DNA of 64,000 nt from Anaerolineales bacterium (GTDB lineage Bacteria; Chloroflexota; Anaerolineae; Anaerolineales; Villigracilaceae): the NCBI GenBank assembly GCA_015075725.1, contig JABTTV010000001.1, positions 2,542,001 through 2,606,000 on the forward strand. The letters run 5' to 3'. A program made the translations under genes and the position numbers. Positions 1-7,829 of the stretch are shown piece by piece. The notes beneath the pieces are model-generated. The model had not been told where the DNA came from. It did no database searches and worked only from the letters and a program-made list of their open reading frames with translations. Within the stretch, counting starts at the first letter, position 1. Every line of letters starts with the position of its first letter.

Positions 1-159
1 TGCCGTGATCTGTTCCTTGCCCTCTGGAAAATAATAGTACAACGAGCCTTTGGGGGAACCGCTTTCCTTGATGATCTCGTTCAATCCGGTGCCGTGATAG
101 CCCTGTTTTTCCAGCAGGGCGCAGGTGGTTTGCAGGATTTGTTCGCGGGCATTGCTCAT
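1..159 (-). CDS. TetR-family transcriptional regulator (N-terminal part, cut by window edge)
   Basis: Reading leftwards from an ATG at 159 gives 53 residues and runs off the window. They form a typical TetR N-terminal helix-turn-helix: [16 protein letters not shown], then [10 protein letters not shown], then the recognition-helix signature [11 protein letters not shown]. The family binds palindromic operators as dimers and usually represses a neighbouring gene. Here the neighbour is the divergent NmrA-like oxidoreductase at 262, and a perfect palindrome lies just upstream of this start. The ligand-binding domain is outside the window, so the inducer cannot be guessed. Confidence 0.85.
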   Translation of the reverse strand, partial: MSNAREQILQTTCALLEKQGYHGTGLNEIIKESGSPKGSLYYYFPEGKEQITA

Positions 160-172
160 GTCTATCTCCGTC

Positions 173-188
173 CAAAAGATGTCTTTTG
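173..188. promoter_or_regulatory. Perfect 16-bp palindrome, candidate TetR operator
   Basis: CAAAAGA-TG-TCTTTTG is a perfect inverted repeat 14 bp upstream of the TetR start. A further AAAAGAC copy at 199-205 pairs with GTCTTTT at 181-187. A second dyad, GACTG...CAGTC, lies at 226-244 nearer the divergent gene. The position fits autoregulation plus control of the NmrA-like gene. Assignment is by inference from position and symmetry. Confidence 0.5.
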
Positions 189-261
189 TCATCTTTCCAA
201 AAGACGACTGCTGGATTATTATAACGACTGGTCTATATACAGTCAAGCCAGGAGCAAATGA

Positions 262-1119
262 ATGTCAGCCCCCATATTGGTAATCGGCGCGCTGGGCAAT
301 GTCGGCACGGAAGTCGTACGGCAAATACTCGCCAGAGGTGGGAATGTGCGCGCGGCGGTTATGGATGTGAACAAACTCAGGGAGCGCCTTGGCGATTCAG
401 TCGAGGCGGTTCGCTTTGACTTTACCGACCCAACCACCTACGAGGCAACATTCAAGGGCGTACAGAAGATGTTCTACATGCGTCCACCGCATATCACGAA
501 CATCCAGCGGGATATGGCTCCTTCGATGGATGCCGCCAAACGCGCGGGTGTAACCCATGCCGTGTTTCTCTCCCTGATCGGGATCGAGAACACAAAATAT
601 GTCCCCCACTACAAGGTGGAGACCTATTTGAAGGCAATCAACATGCAAACAACCTTTTTACGCTGTAGTTTCTTTATGCAGAATCTGAATACCACCCATC
701 GCCGTGAGATCAAGGAAAGGAATGAGATTTTTGTGCCGGTGGGAAAGGCAAAAACCGCCTTTGTCGATGCGCGCGACATCGGGGCGGTGGCGGCGGTGGC
801 TTTGCTGGAGGATGGACATGCCGGCAGGAACTACGACCTGACTGGCAGTGAACGCTTGGATTATTGGGAAGCAGCCAGGATCATGAGCGAGGTATTGGGA
901 CGAAGAATCACCTACCGCAACCCGAACCCGCTTTATTTCCTGATCGAGACGATACGCAGGGGTACGCCTTTCATGTTTGCCCTGGTGATGACGGGTTTGT
1001 ACACATCCACACGTTTCGGAATGGCGGAACCGATCACAGATGAAGTCGAGCGATTAACTGGGATTAGCCCGATCACATTCAGGCAATATGTAACAGATTA
1101 TGAAGATGCCTGGAAGTAA
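262..1119 (+). CDS. NmrA-like NAD(P)-binding oxidoreductase (atypical SDR)
   Basis: This 285-residue protein begins with a Rossmann nucleotide-binding strand and glycine loop ([14 protein letters not shown], GxxGxxG at residues 9-15). It has the layout of the NmrA/atypical short-chain dehydrogenase group: no clear YxxxK catalytic pair, a mid-domain HAVFLSLIG strand, and a C-terminal substrate-binding part. Members act as quinone or aldehyde reductases or as redox sensors. An AGGAG sits 9 nt before the ATG. It is divergent from a TetR regulator and probably controlled by it. A weak 8-bp dyad at 1147-1178 separates it from the convergent L,D-transpeptidase gene. The substrate is unknown. Confidence 0.8.
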   Translation: MSAPILVIGALGNVGTEVVRQILARGGNVRAAVMDVNKLRERLGDSVEAVRFDFTDPTTYEATFKGVQKMFYMRPPHITNIQRDMAPSMDAAKRAGVTHAVFLSLIGIENTKYVPHYKVETYLKAINMQTTFLRCSFFMQNLNTTHRREIKERNEIFVPVGKAKTAFVDARDIGAVAAVALLEDGHAGRNYDLTGSERLDYWEAARIMSEVLGRRITYRNPNPLYFLIETIRRGTPFMFALVMTGLYTSTRFGMAEPITDEVERLTGISPITFRQYVTDYEDAWK

Positions 1120-1146
1120 TCTCAGATTACCGAGTCAAATTAATTC

Positions 1147-1178
1147 AGCATGAACGCTCCTACTTATCCCTTCATGCT
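1147..1178. terminator. Hairpin between convergent genes
   Basis: AGCATGAA (1147-1154) is complementary to TTCATGCT (1171-1178) with a 16-nt loop. It lies between the stops of two convergent genes and could end transcription from either side. There is no good T-run, so it is weak as an intrinsic terminator. Confidence 0.35.
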
Positions 1179-1183
1179 ATAGG

Positions 1184-2278
1184 CTAAAACTCTTTCTTTT
1201 CAACGCTCACCCGGGTTCCACCTGGCATCTCCACGGTAACATCCCCAGGGTCGTAAGATACAAGTGGTTGAGACCAGCGAAAGATCCATTTTGCATCCTC
1301 CGGGCTGGCGTTGACGCATCCTCGTGAGGAGGGTTCACCATAATTGTTGTGCCAATAGGTGGAATGGATTGCCACACCGGAGCCAACGAATAAACTGACC
1401 CACCCAACAGCCGGCAGACTCCAGCCTGCTGATGCACTTCCACCGCTTAATGGCAAGGAGATCGCCTTCCGCCAGATCGGGAATTCGCCTACCGGGGTCG
1501 CCCATGCATCCACAGGATTGCCCCATGCATCGTACAGTGCACCACTGGAAATACGCGCGAAATACACCTCATTCTTTCCCTCATAGCACGATAAGGTTTG
1601 ATAATCAATATTGACCACGATCCTTTTTTCTTCCGCTTCCGGGTTAACGGGAGCGATTTCATCCGCAGTCAGTGGACGAAACGCCTCAGCCGGACCCCAG
1701 AACAGGTCGCCGGATCCAAAGCGTTCATTCAACCGATACCAGACTCTTCCATCCGCTTCGGCGCGAATCTGATCCACCCAGACCACCTGACTATAGACGA
1801 ACCGCGCCGGCAGCCCAATCGATTCGCGGTATTGGAGCCACGGTGCGCGCGATGGCGGATTATCGAGAATCAAGTCTACATAAGGAACGGTGACTTCAAC
1901 CCACATGCCAGGTCCCAGACTCGTACTTGGCAGAGTGGACACTGGCGAATTTGGCAGGTTGCGCACGGGTTGCAGGTTTCCGCCCCACACATAACCATAG
2001 GGAGTCTCGACCCAGCGTTGATTGATCCTGCCGGGCATGGTTCCAACCACTTCCCGAATCCAGGGGATAACCTGATCCTCATACAGAGCGCCCACGATCT
2101 GTTCATTCCCATCTGGGCGCGCATATACATCCACCTTGCCAACCGTGATACGCCCCAACAGTTCCGACTGTTGTAATTCTGAAATCCCCTGCCAGGTAAA
2201 TGGTCGAAAGGCAAGTGCGCCGGCGCCCAATGCGGCGATCTTTAGAAAATCACGGCGAGTGAGTGGATGTCTTGTCAT
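1184..2278 (-). CDS. L,D-transpeptidase (YkuD family) with Tat-type leader and SH3-like region
   Basis: The N-terminus carries a twin-arginine export motif (LTRRDFLKIAALGAG), so the 364-residue enzyme is predicted to be exported folded. The C-terminal half is a YkuD catalytic domain. It ends in the diagnostic block with histidine at HSTYWHNN and the nucleophilic cysteine in SSRGCVNAS. The middle (about residues 40-210) resembles SH3-like wall-binding repeats. The family makes or edits 3-3 peptidoglycan cross-links. It is the last gene of a five-gene minus-strand run starting at 3955, and its start overlaps the preceding small gene by 29 bp. Its link to the metal genes may be only positional. 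Confidence 0.85.
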   Translation of the reverse strand: MTRHPLTRRDFLKIAALGAGALAFRPFTWQGISELQQSELLGRITVGKVDVYARPDGNEQIVGALYEDQVIPWIREVVGTMPGRINQRWVETPYGYVWGGNLQPVRNLPNSPVSTLPSTSLGPGMWVEVTVPYVDLILDNPPSRAPWLQYRESIGLPARFVYSQVVWVDQIRAEADGRVWYRLNERFGSGDLFWGPAEAFRPLTADEIAPVNPEAEEKRIVVNIDYQTLSCYEGKNEVYFARISSGALYDAWGNPVDAWATPVGEFPIWRKAISLPLSGGSASAGWSLPAVGWVSLFVGSGVAIHSTYWHNNYGEPSSRGCVNASPEDAKWIFRWSQPLVSYDPGDVTVEMPGGTRVSVEKKEF

Positions 2279-2483
2279 GGACGGAATGATCGTGATGCTG
2301 GTCCGGCTGGCTGTTGTGATTGTGCATGTTGCCCATCATGAAAAAATGAGCCAGCGGGCAAAGCAATGCCAGCCCCACATAGACGACTGTATTGATGGGG
2401 ACTTTCAGGAGCAGGACAGCTGCCAGACCCAGAATGGGAAGCAAGCAGCCAAGCAGCATGATCCAGATATGACGTTTATTCAT
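2250..2483 (-). CDS. Small DUF2933-like membrane protein with His-rich tail
   Basis: A 77-residue protein with two hydrophobic segments (about residues 6-26 and 32-50). Its hydrophilic C-terminus is rich in histidine (NMHNHN, DQHHDHS). This resembles DUF2933 proteins often found beside copper genes. The His-rich tail could bind metal, but that is inference. A GGAAGG ribosome site precedes the ATG, and the Rieske stop is 13 nt upstream, so it is cotranscribed. It overlaps the L,D-transpeptidase start. Confidence 0.65.
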   Translation of the reverse strand: MNKRHIWIMLLGCLLPILGLAAVLLLKVPINTVVYVGLALLCPLAHFFMMGNMHNHNSQPDQHHDHSVHDKTSTHSP

Positions 2484-2495
2484 GTGAACCTTCCT

Positions 2496-2993
2496 TTACC
2501 CTTTCCGCTTTACAGGCGGAAGGGAAACAATGAGATTGCCATTTTTTATTTCAGCAGTGAATTCATCCAGAGGACGCGGCGGCGGACCGCTGACCACATT
2601 ACCAACCATATCAAAATGACCGTCATGGCAGGGACTGATGTAATGTCCCTGGTCAGGATGCCAGGTAACACGACAGCCAAGGTGGGTGCAAATGTTAGAG
2701 AATACCCTTACTTCACTTTCACTCTTACGCAGAACGAACAAGCCATAGTTGGTTGCCGTCCGTTCCCATCCGTTGACCCTGGTGCGGGTAAATTCAAACC
2801 GGGTTGGAATGCCAATCGGATATCTTTCAAGCGAGCCAAGATCGATGATTAAATCGTCTTGCGTTTTTTCAAGCGATGGCGAAAGAAGATACAAAATGGA
2901 GGGAAGACCGATCCCAATGCCGATGAGCATTCCGACGAACCCGGCAACCGATTTGATGAAGTCACGACGGCTGATATCTGTTTTGTGCGCCAT
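2496..2993 (-). CDS. Rieske [2Fe-2S] protein with Tat-type leader
   Basis: The 165-residue protein has a twin-arginine leader (ISRRDFIKSV) and an uncleaved-looking membrane anchor (residues 15-37). The Rieske domain has cluster-binding boxes CTHLGC and CHDGHFD. The second box reads CHDGH where the common form is C-P-C-H-G. It still supplies one Cys and one His, so a 2Fe-2S centre is plausible, but the environment is unusual. No cytochrome b gene is adjacent, so it is probably not part of a bc1 complex here. It may serve the exported copper or thiol enzymes. A GAGGAA site precedes the start. Confidence 0.85.
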   Translation of the reverse strand: MAHKTDISRRDFIKSVAGFVGMLIGIGIGLPSILYLLSPSLEKTQDDLIIDLGSLERYPIGIPTRFEFTRTRVNGWERTATNYGLFVLRKSESEVRVFSNICTHLGCRVTWHPDQGHYISPCHDGHFDMVGNVVSGPPPRPLDEFTAEIKNGNLIVSLPPVKRKG

Positions 2994-3005
2994 TTCTTCC
3001 TCTTG

Positions 3006-3485
3006 CTATTTCAACTCCCATTCAAAGATGCGGGTGGGGGCATCCACGTTGGTAATGGTGAGGGTGAGCTTTGTCGCTCCATCCAGAATGGATTTACCAT
3101 CCTGCGCCGCTGGAAAAATCAATTTTCCTTCCACATGATGACCACCGCGCGGCGCATCCCAGAGGGTTGAATTCACGCTGACTCCTGTATCGGTTAAGAG
3201 CGTTGCAGTTGCGGCTAGATCCATGCTCAGGTCAATCGAATGGGTGGTCAGGACAATATTGAACTCAACAGATTCGGTAGTCGCTGAGTCCAAGTTAAGT
3301 GGGGTGACTTCAAAGATAATCGCTCCCTGGTCGTCCATGCGGGTGGCAGAGTCAAATTCGGGGGAGGCTGATACCGTCGAAACAGGATCAGATGGCGGCT
3401 GGGTTGGAAGCGGGGATAAAGTCGCTGAACAGGCTGTGATAACAAAAGTCAAAATAATAAGGGCGGGAAGTAAGAGTCGTTTCAT
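3006..3485 (-). CDS. Putative lipoprotein with a beta-rich domain
   Basis: A 159-residue protein with a lipobox signal peptide (ILTFVITACSA, Cys at residue 19). The mature part is predicted beta-rich, with a region resembling periplasmic binding or FixH/YtkA-like folds (FNIVLTTHSIDLSMDL...GGHHVEGKLIF). It is not confidently assignable. Its ATG overlaps the stop of the upstream membrane protein (3482) by 4 bp, showing translational coupling. GGAGAC lies just before the start. A role in the envelope metal or redox system is inferred from the operon only. Confidence 0.6.
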   Translation of the reverse strand: MKRLLLPALIILTFVITACSATLSPLPTQPPSDPVSTVSASPEFDSATRMDDQGAIIFEVTPLNLDSATTESVEFNIVLTTHSIDLSMDLAATATLLTDTGVSVNSTLWDAPRGGHHVEGKLIFPAAQDGKSILDGATKLTLTITNVDAPTRIFEWELK

Positions 3486-3955
3486 TTTGTCTCCAGAAGT
3501 ACAGGTTGAAGTTTTTGTCGTTCACGATAAAGCACGAAGAGCATGACGCCAATTCCGATGAGGTTCATGGCGAGTCCGATAAGCATGAAGGGGCGTTGAT
3601 AACGGGTGAGAAAACTTGCCGCCGCACTCAAACCAAGAATGGGTAAAACATCGGTGACATGATGAATGCAACACGCGACCATCGCAGTGGCGGATGTGCC
3701 TCCGCTCGCGCCTATCATTGAGCCGGCATGTCCTGTGGATGTAACTGGAATGAACAGGCGGAATCGCAGGATGGAATAGAGCGCGGCTTGGATACCAAAG
3801 CCGAGGATGATCGGGATGACATACCAACGGTCACGGATGAATTGAGATGAGGCGTAGTCCCAGCCCTGCGCCCAGGTGAGGATGCCGATGTAGAACGAGG
3901 CGATCAGCGCCGAGCCGAGCAGGAATGCCACAAATGGAATGAAGAATCGTTTCAT
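3482..3955 (-). CDS. Polytopic membrane protein, first gene of the Rieske operon
   Basis: The ATG at 3955 (MKRFFIPF) is preferred over an upstream ATG because an AAAGGA site sits just before it. A regulon-type -10 box (3977-3982) also places the transcript start near 3970. The 157-residue product has about four membrane segments. A cluster with cysteines and histidines (ATAMVACCIHHVTDVLPILG) in the third could bind metal. I do not recognise the family. It heads the run membrane protein, lipoprotein, Rieske, DUF2933, L,D-transpeptidase. Confidence 0.6.
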   Translation of the reverse strand: MKRFFIPFVAFLLGSALIASFYIGILTWAQGWDYASSQFIRDRWYVIPIILGFGIQAALYSILRFRLFIPVTSTGHAGSMIGASGGTSATAMVACCIHHVTDVLPILGLSAAASFLTRYQRPFMLIGLAMNLIGIGVMLFVLYRERQKLQPVLLETK

Positions 3956-3976
3956 CGAAAATATTCCTTTTGTGTC

Positions 3977-4044
3977 ATCATAGCCCTTGCAGTGGGCGGC
4001 GTCTTGCGCCAAGTGGCTGAACAAAGCGTAGGCAAAACTGCCTA
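3977..4044 (-). promoter_or_regulatory. Regulon promoter, copy a (Rieske operon)
   Basis: Palindrome TAGGCA-n4-TGCCTA at 4029-4044, read on the minus strand. Next comes a second element with GCC-ACTT-GGCGC centred 24 bp further on, then a -10 box TATGAT (3977-3982) at the same offset as in the other copies. The gene start is at 3955. The palindrome sits in the divergent space before the YHS gene at 4202, but the plus-strand side lacks the second element. Confidence 0.7.
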
Positions 4045-4201
4045 TGTTGATCTTCGATAATTCTTCATGTGTTTTTTACATTCATCGGGTAGGATTTTCA
4101 GCCGTTAAGTAGTTTCCATGTGTGATCGAGGGGAACTCAAAACGAATCGAACGCTCGCTTTTGTTCTTCATGCGGTGAGCCAATAGGAGACTAGAAGTAT
4201 C

Positions 4202-4408
4202 ATGAATAGTTTTAATATGCGGAAATTTTATCCGACCGGGCAGGAGTTTGAAATCGATCCTGTGTGTGAAATGAAAGTCGATCCAAAGAACCCGCCCTTT
4301 CAGGTTGTTCACAAAGGGAGGACTTATTACTTTTGCTCCGAGGTCTGCAAACATCTTTTTGAACGTGTTCCCGATCAATATGTTCGAATTGAAGAAGATA
4401 AAGTTTGA
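4202..4408 (+). CDS. YHS-domain small protein
   Basis: A 68-residue protein with the YHS core: DPVCEMKV, then GRTYYFCSEVCKHLFERVPDQY. The cysteines in DPVC and FCSEVC match the metal-binding pattern seen in YHS and TRASH-like proteins around Cu/Ag ATPases. It is one of several separate YHS proteins in this island and is probably a cytosolic metal chaperone or storage module. A GGAG lies 13 nt before the ATG. It may be transcribed divergently from the shared intergenic region at 3956-4201. Confidence 0.75.
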   Translation: MNSFNMRKFYPTGQEFEIDPVCEMKVDPKNPPFQVVHKGRTYYFCSEVCKHLFERVPDQYVRIEEDKV

Positions 4409-4447
4409 AATCGAATTTGTGAGTAATTTGGATAAAGCATGACGTAT

Positions 4448-4463
4448 TAGGCAAAAATGCGTA
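4448..4463 (+). promoter_or_regulatory. Regulon palindrome, copy b (YncE-like gene)
   Basis: TAGGCA-AAAA-TGCGTA, one mismatch from perfect symmetry, 70 bp upstream of the beta-propeller start. Unlike the other copies it lacks a -10 box at the standard offset; TATTCG at 4503-4508 is 7 bp too near. It may be a weaker or differently spaced member. Confidence 0.45.
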
Positions 4464-4533
4464 TGTTCAACTTGAGGGTGGGTGCTGTATAAGTGCGGAC
4501 GATATTCGATCCAACCAGAAGGAGTTGAACCAT

Positions 4534-5646
4534 ATGAATAAGTTTTTGATTTGGAAGATTATGCCCGCGCTGATCATCGCCACGGTTGTCTTGAGTGCAT
4601 GTGGCGCGCCGGCGAAACCTGAAATGACCGAACAACCCGCCCAGACCCAACCGGATCAACCCGTTGCAGGATTGGATGGAACAGTTTGGGTGGCAGACGA
4701 GGAGGGCAACAGCATTACCGTGATCAATGCGGCAACGAATCAAGTCCTGACCACGCTTACCGGAGTCGAGGGCGCCCACAACCTACAGGTTGCCCCGGAT
4801 GGCAAAACCGTCTGGGCGGTGAGCGGGCACGACTCACTGGCGATTAAGATCGATGCCGTCACTTTTGAGGTTCATGGTGTCGTGCCAACTGGGATGATGC
4901 CCGCACATATCGTGCTGACACCCGATGGCAAAAAAGCGTATGCCACGAACGGCGGGGATAATACGGTCACTGTGATTGATGTGGAAGCGATGTCTGCCAT
5001 TGCCACGATCCCGGTCGGCGAGTATCCGCACGGTTTGCGCGTCAGCCCCGACGGGATGTGGGTTTACGTTGCCAATGCCAAATCCACCACCCTGAGCGTG
5101 ATTGACACCGCGCAGGATGTAAAGGTCGCCGATATAGAAGTTGGCGAGCATCCTGTTCAAGTGGGCTTTTCGCCCGACGGGGAGTTTGTTTACTTCTCCC
5201 TCAACGGCGAAAACGCGCTTGGCAAGGTGGACGTTGCTGCGCAGGAACTGGTCGGCAAGGTGGATGTGGGCGGAGGTCCGATCCAGGTTTTTGTGACCCC
5301 CAACAACAAGTTTGTTCTGACCGCCAATCAGGGGACAAAGGATACCCCAAGCACCACTGTGTCGGTTGTGGATGTCGCGACTTTCCAGGTGATTGCAACC
5401 ATTGAAACAGGGCAGGGCGCACACGGAGTCGTGATTGATCCATCGAGCCAATACGCCTACATATCGAATATCTATGAAGACACGGTATCGGTCATTGACT
5501 TGGAAAAAATGGCGGTTGTCGCCACCGTCCCAACGGGCATGGCGCCCAATGGCATTAGCTTCTTGCCGCTTCCCGCGCCGGGGAATGCCCCTGCGGAAAT
5601 TCAACTTGAAATCCCGGAGGGTGGCATGAATATGCCCATGCCGTGA
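4534..5646 (+). CDS. YncE-like beta-propeller lipoprotein
   Basis: The ATG at 4534 is chosen because GGAG at 4521-4524 is well spaced. A TTG nine bases earlier is less likely. The 370-residue protein has a lipobox (ATVVLSACGA), then repeated blades of the YVTN type (DGTVWVADEEGNSITVIN, DGKKAYATNGGDNTVTVID, DGMWVYVANAKSTTLSVID), about seven in all. Such propellers are extracytoplasmic scaffolds, and some bind metals or cytochromes. The C-terminus is Met-rich (GGMNMPMP), in keeping with copper exposure. A strong terminator follows at 5670-5701, so it is a single transcription unit. Confidence 0.85.
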   Translation: MNKFLIWKIMPALIIATVVLSACGAPAKPEMTEQPAQTQPDQPVAGLDGTVWVADEEGNSITVINAATNQVLTTLTGVEGAHNLQVAPDGKTVWAVSGHDSLAIKIDAVTFEVHGVVPTGMMPAHIVLTPDGKKAYATNGGDNTVTVIDVEAMSAIATIPVGEYPHGLRVSPDGMWVYVANAKSTTLSVIDTAQDVKVADIEVGEHPVQVGFSPDGEFVYFSLNGENALGKVDVAAQELVGKVDVGGGPIQVFVTPNNKFVLTANQGTKDTPSTTVSVVDVATFQVIATIETGQGAHGVVIDPSSQYAYISNIYEDTVSVIDLEKMAVVATVPTGMAPNGISFLPLPAPGNAPAEIQLEIPEGGMNMPMP

Positions 5647-5669
5647 GAATCTGAAGTTTGCAGCCCAAG

Positions 5670-5701
5670 AAATCCCCTGTCGGTACAATGACAGGGGATT
5701 T
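5670..5701 (+). terminator. Intrinsic terminator after YncE-like gene
   Basis: AAATCCCCTGTC (5670-5681) pairs perfectly with GACAGGGGATTT (5690-5701), loop GGTACAAT, then TCTTAT. Confidence 0.8.
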
Positions 5702-5705
5702 CTTA

Positions 5706-5773
5706 TAGGCAATATTGCCTAAGCCCGAATACGCCACGCGGCTCTCCTATTCGATTGGAAACATACCTACAAT
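5706..5773 (+). promoter_or_regulatory. Regulon promoter, copy c
   Basis: Perfect palindrome TAGGCA-ATAT-TGCCTA (5706-5721). A second element, TACGCC-ACGC-GGCTCT, is centred 24 bp downstream, and a -10 box TACAAT lies at 5768-5773. The start codon is at 5803, leaving about 23 nt of leader. Confidence 0.75.
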
Positions 5774-5802
5774 GGAGAACATCCAAATGATAGAGGTGTT
5801 CC

Positions 5803-6156
5803 ATGACCACATCTTCCTTCCTGATTGTTGATCTGCCCTGCGACATGGCTTTGCAGGCAGCGAAGAAAAAATTATTGCAAGGTGGTTTGCGGGCTTTGCA
5901 AACCTTTGACCTGCATACCGCGCGACATACCCAGCAGGATTGTCCCTGCCCGCATCATGGCACAGCGGACTGTGATTGCCAGATGGTTGTTCTAATGGTT
6001 TATGGGGAGTCTGCTGAACCTGTCCCACTGATCCTGCACGGAAGTGACGGACAAACGCGCTTCTCCATTGCCGATGACCCATCCCAACGGATAGATAAAA
6101 AGTTGGTCGCCTCCATCAAAGAGGCATTGGATATCAGGGCGGCAGTTTCTGTCTGA
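5803..6156 (+). CDS. Uncharacterised Cys/His-motif protein
   Basis: A 117-residue cytosolic protein I do not recognise. Its centre carries the dense motif CPCPHHGTADCDC (about residues 47-59), with four cysteines and two histidines in 13 positions, which strongly suggests a metal site. The rest is alpha/beta with a hydrophobic strand (QMVVLMVYG). It has its own regulon promoter (copy c) and precedes the multicopper oxidase, which has copy d. Being regulated like its neighbours, it is a candidate copper or zinc-binding accessory protein. Confidence 0.6.
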   Translation: MTTSSFLIVDLPCDMALQAAKKKLLQGGLRALQTFDLHTARHTQQDCPCPHHGTADCDCQMVVLMVYGESAEPVPLILHGSDGQTRFSIADDPSQRIDKKLVASIKEALDIRAAVSV

Positions 6157-6164
6157 TATTCACA

Positions 6165-6232
6165 TAGGCAATATTGCCTATGGATTCCCGCGTCAAATTG
6201 CGCTGGATGGATCAAGGGGAAATCCTTATATT
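6165..6232 (+). promoter_or_regulatory. Regulon promoter, copy d (multicopper oxidase and NarL/NarX-like operon)
   Basis: Perfect palindrome TAGGCA-ATAT-TGCCTA (6165-6180), a second element with TGCGCT (6199-6204) at the standard position, and a -10 box TATATT (6227-6232). The ATG is at 6266. The operon from here could reach the two-component genes at 9133-11513, which would make the system autoregulated. Confidence 0.75.
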
Positions 6233-6265
6233 CAAGCACTATTCCAACTTTGCAGAGGAACCATA

Positions 6266-7342
6266 ATGAAGAAGATTTTATTTTTTACAATAACGAGTCT
6301 CGCTTTGATATTATCGGCTTGCGCGCCAGCCACAGCCTCCAATGGGGACATGCCCATGAATAATGACAATTCAGGTATGGCGGATGGGACGCCCACCCCG
6401 GGCAGCATGATGATGGAAAACCCCGAAGCGGCTCATATGATGGAGCCGATCACTGCTCCCAACGTCCAGCCTGCCACCGAAGCTGATGGCGGACAGCCCT
6501 TGGAATACCGCCTGGAAGATGGCGTCAAGGTCTTTGAGTTAACCACCAAGGCTGTTCAATGGGAAATCCTGGATGGAGTGACCGTCACCGCATTCACATA
6601 TAACGGAACCGTTCCCGGACCGATGATCCGCGTTACGGAAGGTGATCAGGTTCGGGTGATCGTAAAGAACGAATTACCCGATCCAACTACGATCCACTGG
6701 CATGGAGTCGAAGTCCCAAATGCAATGGACGGCGTTCCGGGCGTTACCCAGGATCCGATCCAGCCGGGTGAGACGTTTACTTACGAGTTCACCGCCAAGC
6801 CGGCTGGGACGTTCATGTATCACTCGCATTATGAGGGCGATGTGCAGGTTGGCGCCGGGCTTTATGCGCCCTTCATCATTGACCCAAAGGAACCGGATGC
6901 CAATCCACCCGTTGTGGATAAAACCCTGATGATCTCGGAATGGCGTATGACGGATGGGCAAACGTATGCCGCCATGCCCATGAGTGGGATGGAGCCCAAT
7001 TACTTCACGATCAACGGCAAGTCCTTCCCTGCCACCGAAACCATCACTGTCAAGAAAGGCGATCTGGTTCGGCTGCGCTTCATTGCCATTGGTCAATTCA
7101 TTCATCCGATGCATCTGCATGGTGTACCCTTCAGGATCGTGGCGACGGATGGGCATCCTGTCCCCGAGGTGGCACAGTTGACCAAGGACACGGTCAGTGT
7201 CGCACCGGGAGAACGCTACGACATTGAGTTCGTCGCCACAGAGACCGGACAATGGATGTTGCACTGTCACATCCTGCACCACACCACCAACGACAATGTT
7301 GAACCAGGTGGTTTGATGTTGATGATCGAAGTCGTTGAATAA
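6266..7342 (+). CDS. Two-domain multicopper oxidase (lipoprotein)
   Basis: The 358-residue protein has a lipobox (LILSACAP) and a Met-rich N-terminal stretch. Two cupredoxin domains follow, at about residues 80-210 and 225-358. All four copper boxes are present: HWHG at 144-147, HSH at 186-188, HPMHLHG at 280-286, and HCHILHH at 333-339. This is the small, two-domain laccase layout, which normally trimerises. Such enzymes oxidise Cu(I), phenols or metal ions at the cell surface. The adjacent copper genes favour Cu(I) detoxification. A GAGG site precedes the start. Confidence 0.9.
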   Translation: MKKILFFTITSLALILSACAPATASNGDMPMNNDNSGMADGTPTPGSMMMENPEAAHMMEPITAPNVQPATEADGGQPLEYRLEDGVKVFELTTKAVQWEILDGVTVTAFTYNGTVPGPMIRVTEGDQVRVIVKNELPDPTTIHWHGVEVPNAMDGVPGVTQDPIQPGETFTYEFTAKPAGTFMYHSHYEGDVQVGAGLYAPFIIDPKEPDANPPVVDKTLMISEWRMTDGQTYAAMPMSGMEPNYFTINGKSFPATETITVKKGDLVRLRFIAIGQFIHPMHLHGVPFRIVATDGHPVPEVAQLTKDTVSVAPGERYDIEFVATETGQWMLHCHILHHTTNDNVEPGGLMLMIEVVE

Positions 7343-7364
7343 AATACTCAAGGAGAGAGTAAAA

Positions 7365-7766
7365 ATGCGAAAGATGTTCTTTATCAGTATGTTGGTTTTA
7401 CTGGCAGGTGTATTGGCGGCTTGCGGCAGCTCCGCACAGCCTGCCGCCCCGGTCGAGTCAGGATCGTCGAGTCCGGTAAATATCCAGATTGAGACCAATC
7501 CCAATCCTGCCATGATGGGCAACATGGAATTGATCCTGACGATCACGGATGGAGATGGCAAGCCCATCGAGGGTGCGACTGTGGATGTTTCTGCCGACCA
7601 CACGGACATGACCGGCATGGGGATGAGCGGTCTCGCCACTGAGCAGGGTGAAGGGCGCTATTCCATCAATGCCAACTTCAGCATGAGCGGCAATTGGAAG
7701 ATTACCGTGTATGTCCGCAAGGATGGTCTGGATTACAAGGAAGATATCGAGTTCAAAGTGCAATAA
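7365..7766 (+). CDS. FixH/YtkA-like lipoprotein
   Basis: Start chosen at MRKMFF, where AGGAGAG lies 7 nt upstream; an ATG 30 nt earlier would overlap the oxidase gene. The 133-residue product has a lipobox (LAGVLAACGS) and a YtkA/FixH-type beta domain (NPNPAMMGNMELIL, EGATVDVSADHTDMTG, SGNWKITVYV). Related domains occur with cytochrome oxidase assembly and copper proteins. Clustered Met, His and Asp suggest periplasmic copper binding. It follows the multicopper oxidase by 22 nt and is surely cotranscribed. Confidence 0.8.
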   Translation: MRKMFFISMLVLLAGVLAACGSSAQPAAPVESGSSSPVNIQIETNPNPAMMGNMELILTITDGDGKPIEGATVDVSADHTDMTGMGMSGLATEQGEGRYSINANFSMSGNWKITVYVRKDGLDYKEDIEFKVQ

Positions 7767-7779
7767 TCAGCCGTCGAAG

Positions 7780-7806
7780 GCAGGCGTTACCCGATGTGAC
7801 GCCTGC
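7780..7806 (+). terminator. Intercistronic hairpin
   Basis: GCAGGCGT (7780-7787) pairs with ACGCCTGC (7799-7806), followed by TTTCC. It may partly terminate or stabilise the transcript between the YtkA-like and DUF3105 genes. Confidence 0.5.
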
Positions 7807-7829
7807 TTTCCAGCCGGCAGAGTGAATTC

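Noticed and set aside
4834..5712. 292-codon ORF on the minus strand opposite the beta-propeller
   Set aside because: No ribosome site, Arg/His-rich shadow composition; the plus strand has clear blade repeats.
6674..7639. 321-codon minus-strand ORF opposite the multicopper oxidase
   Set aside because: Spans two genuine genes and the gap between them; shadow frame of conserved copper motifs.
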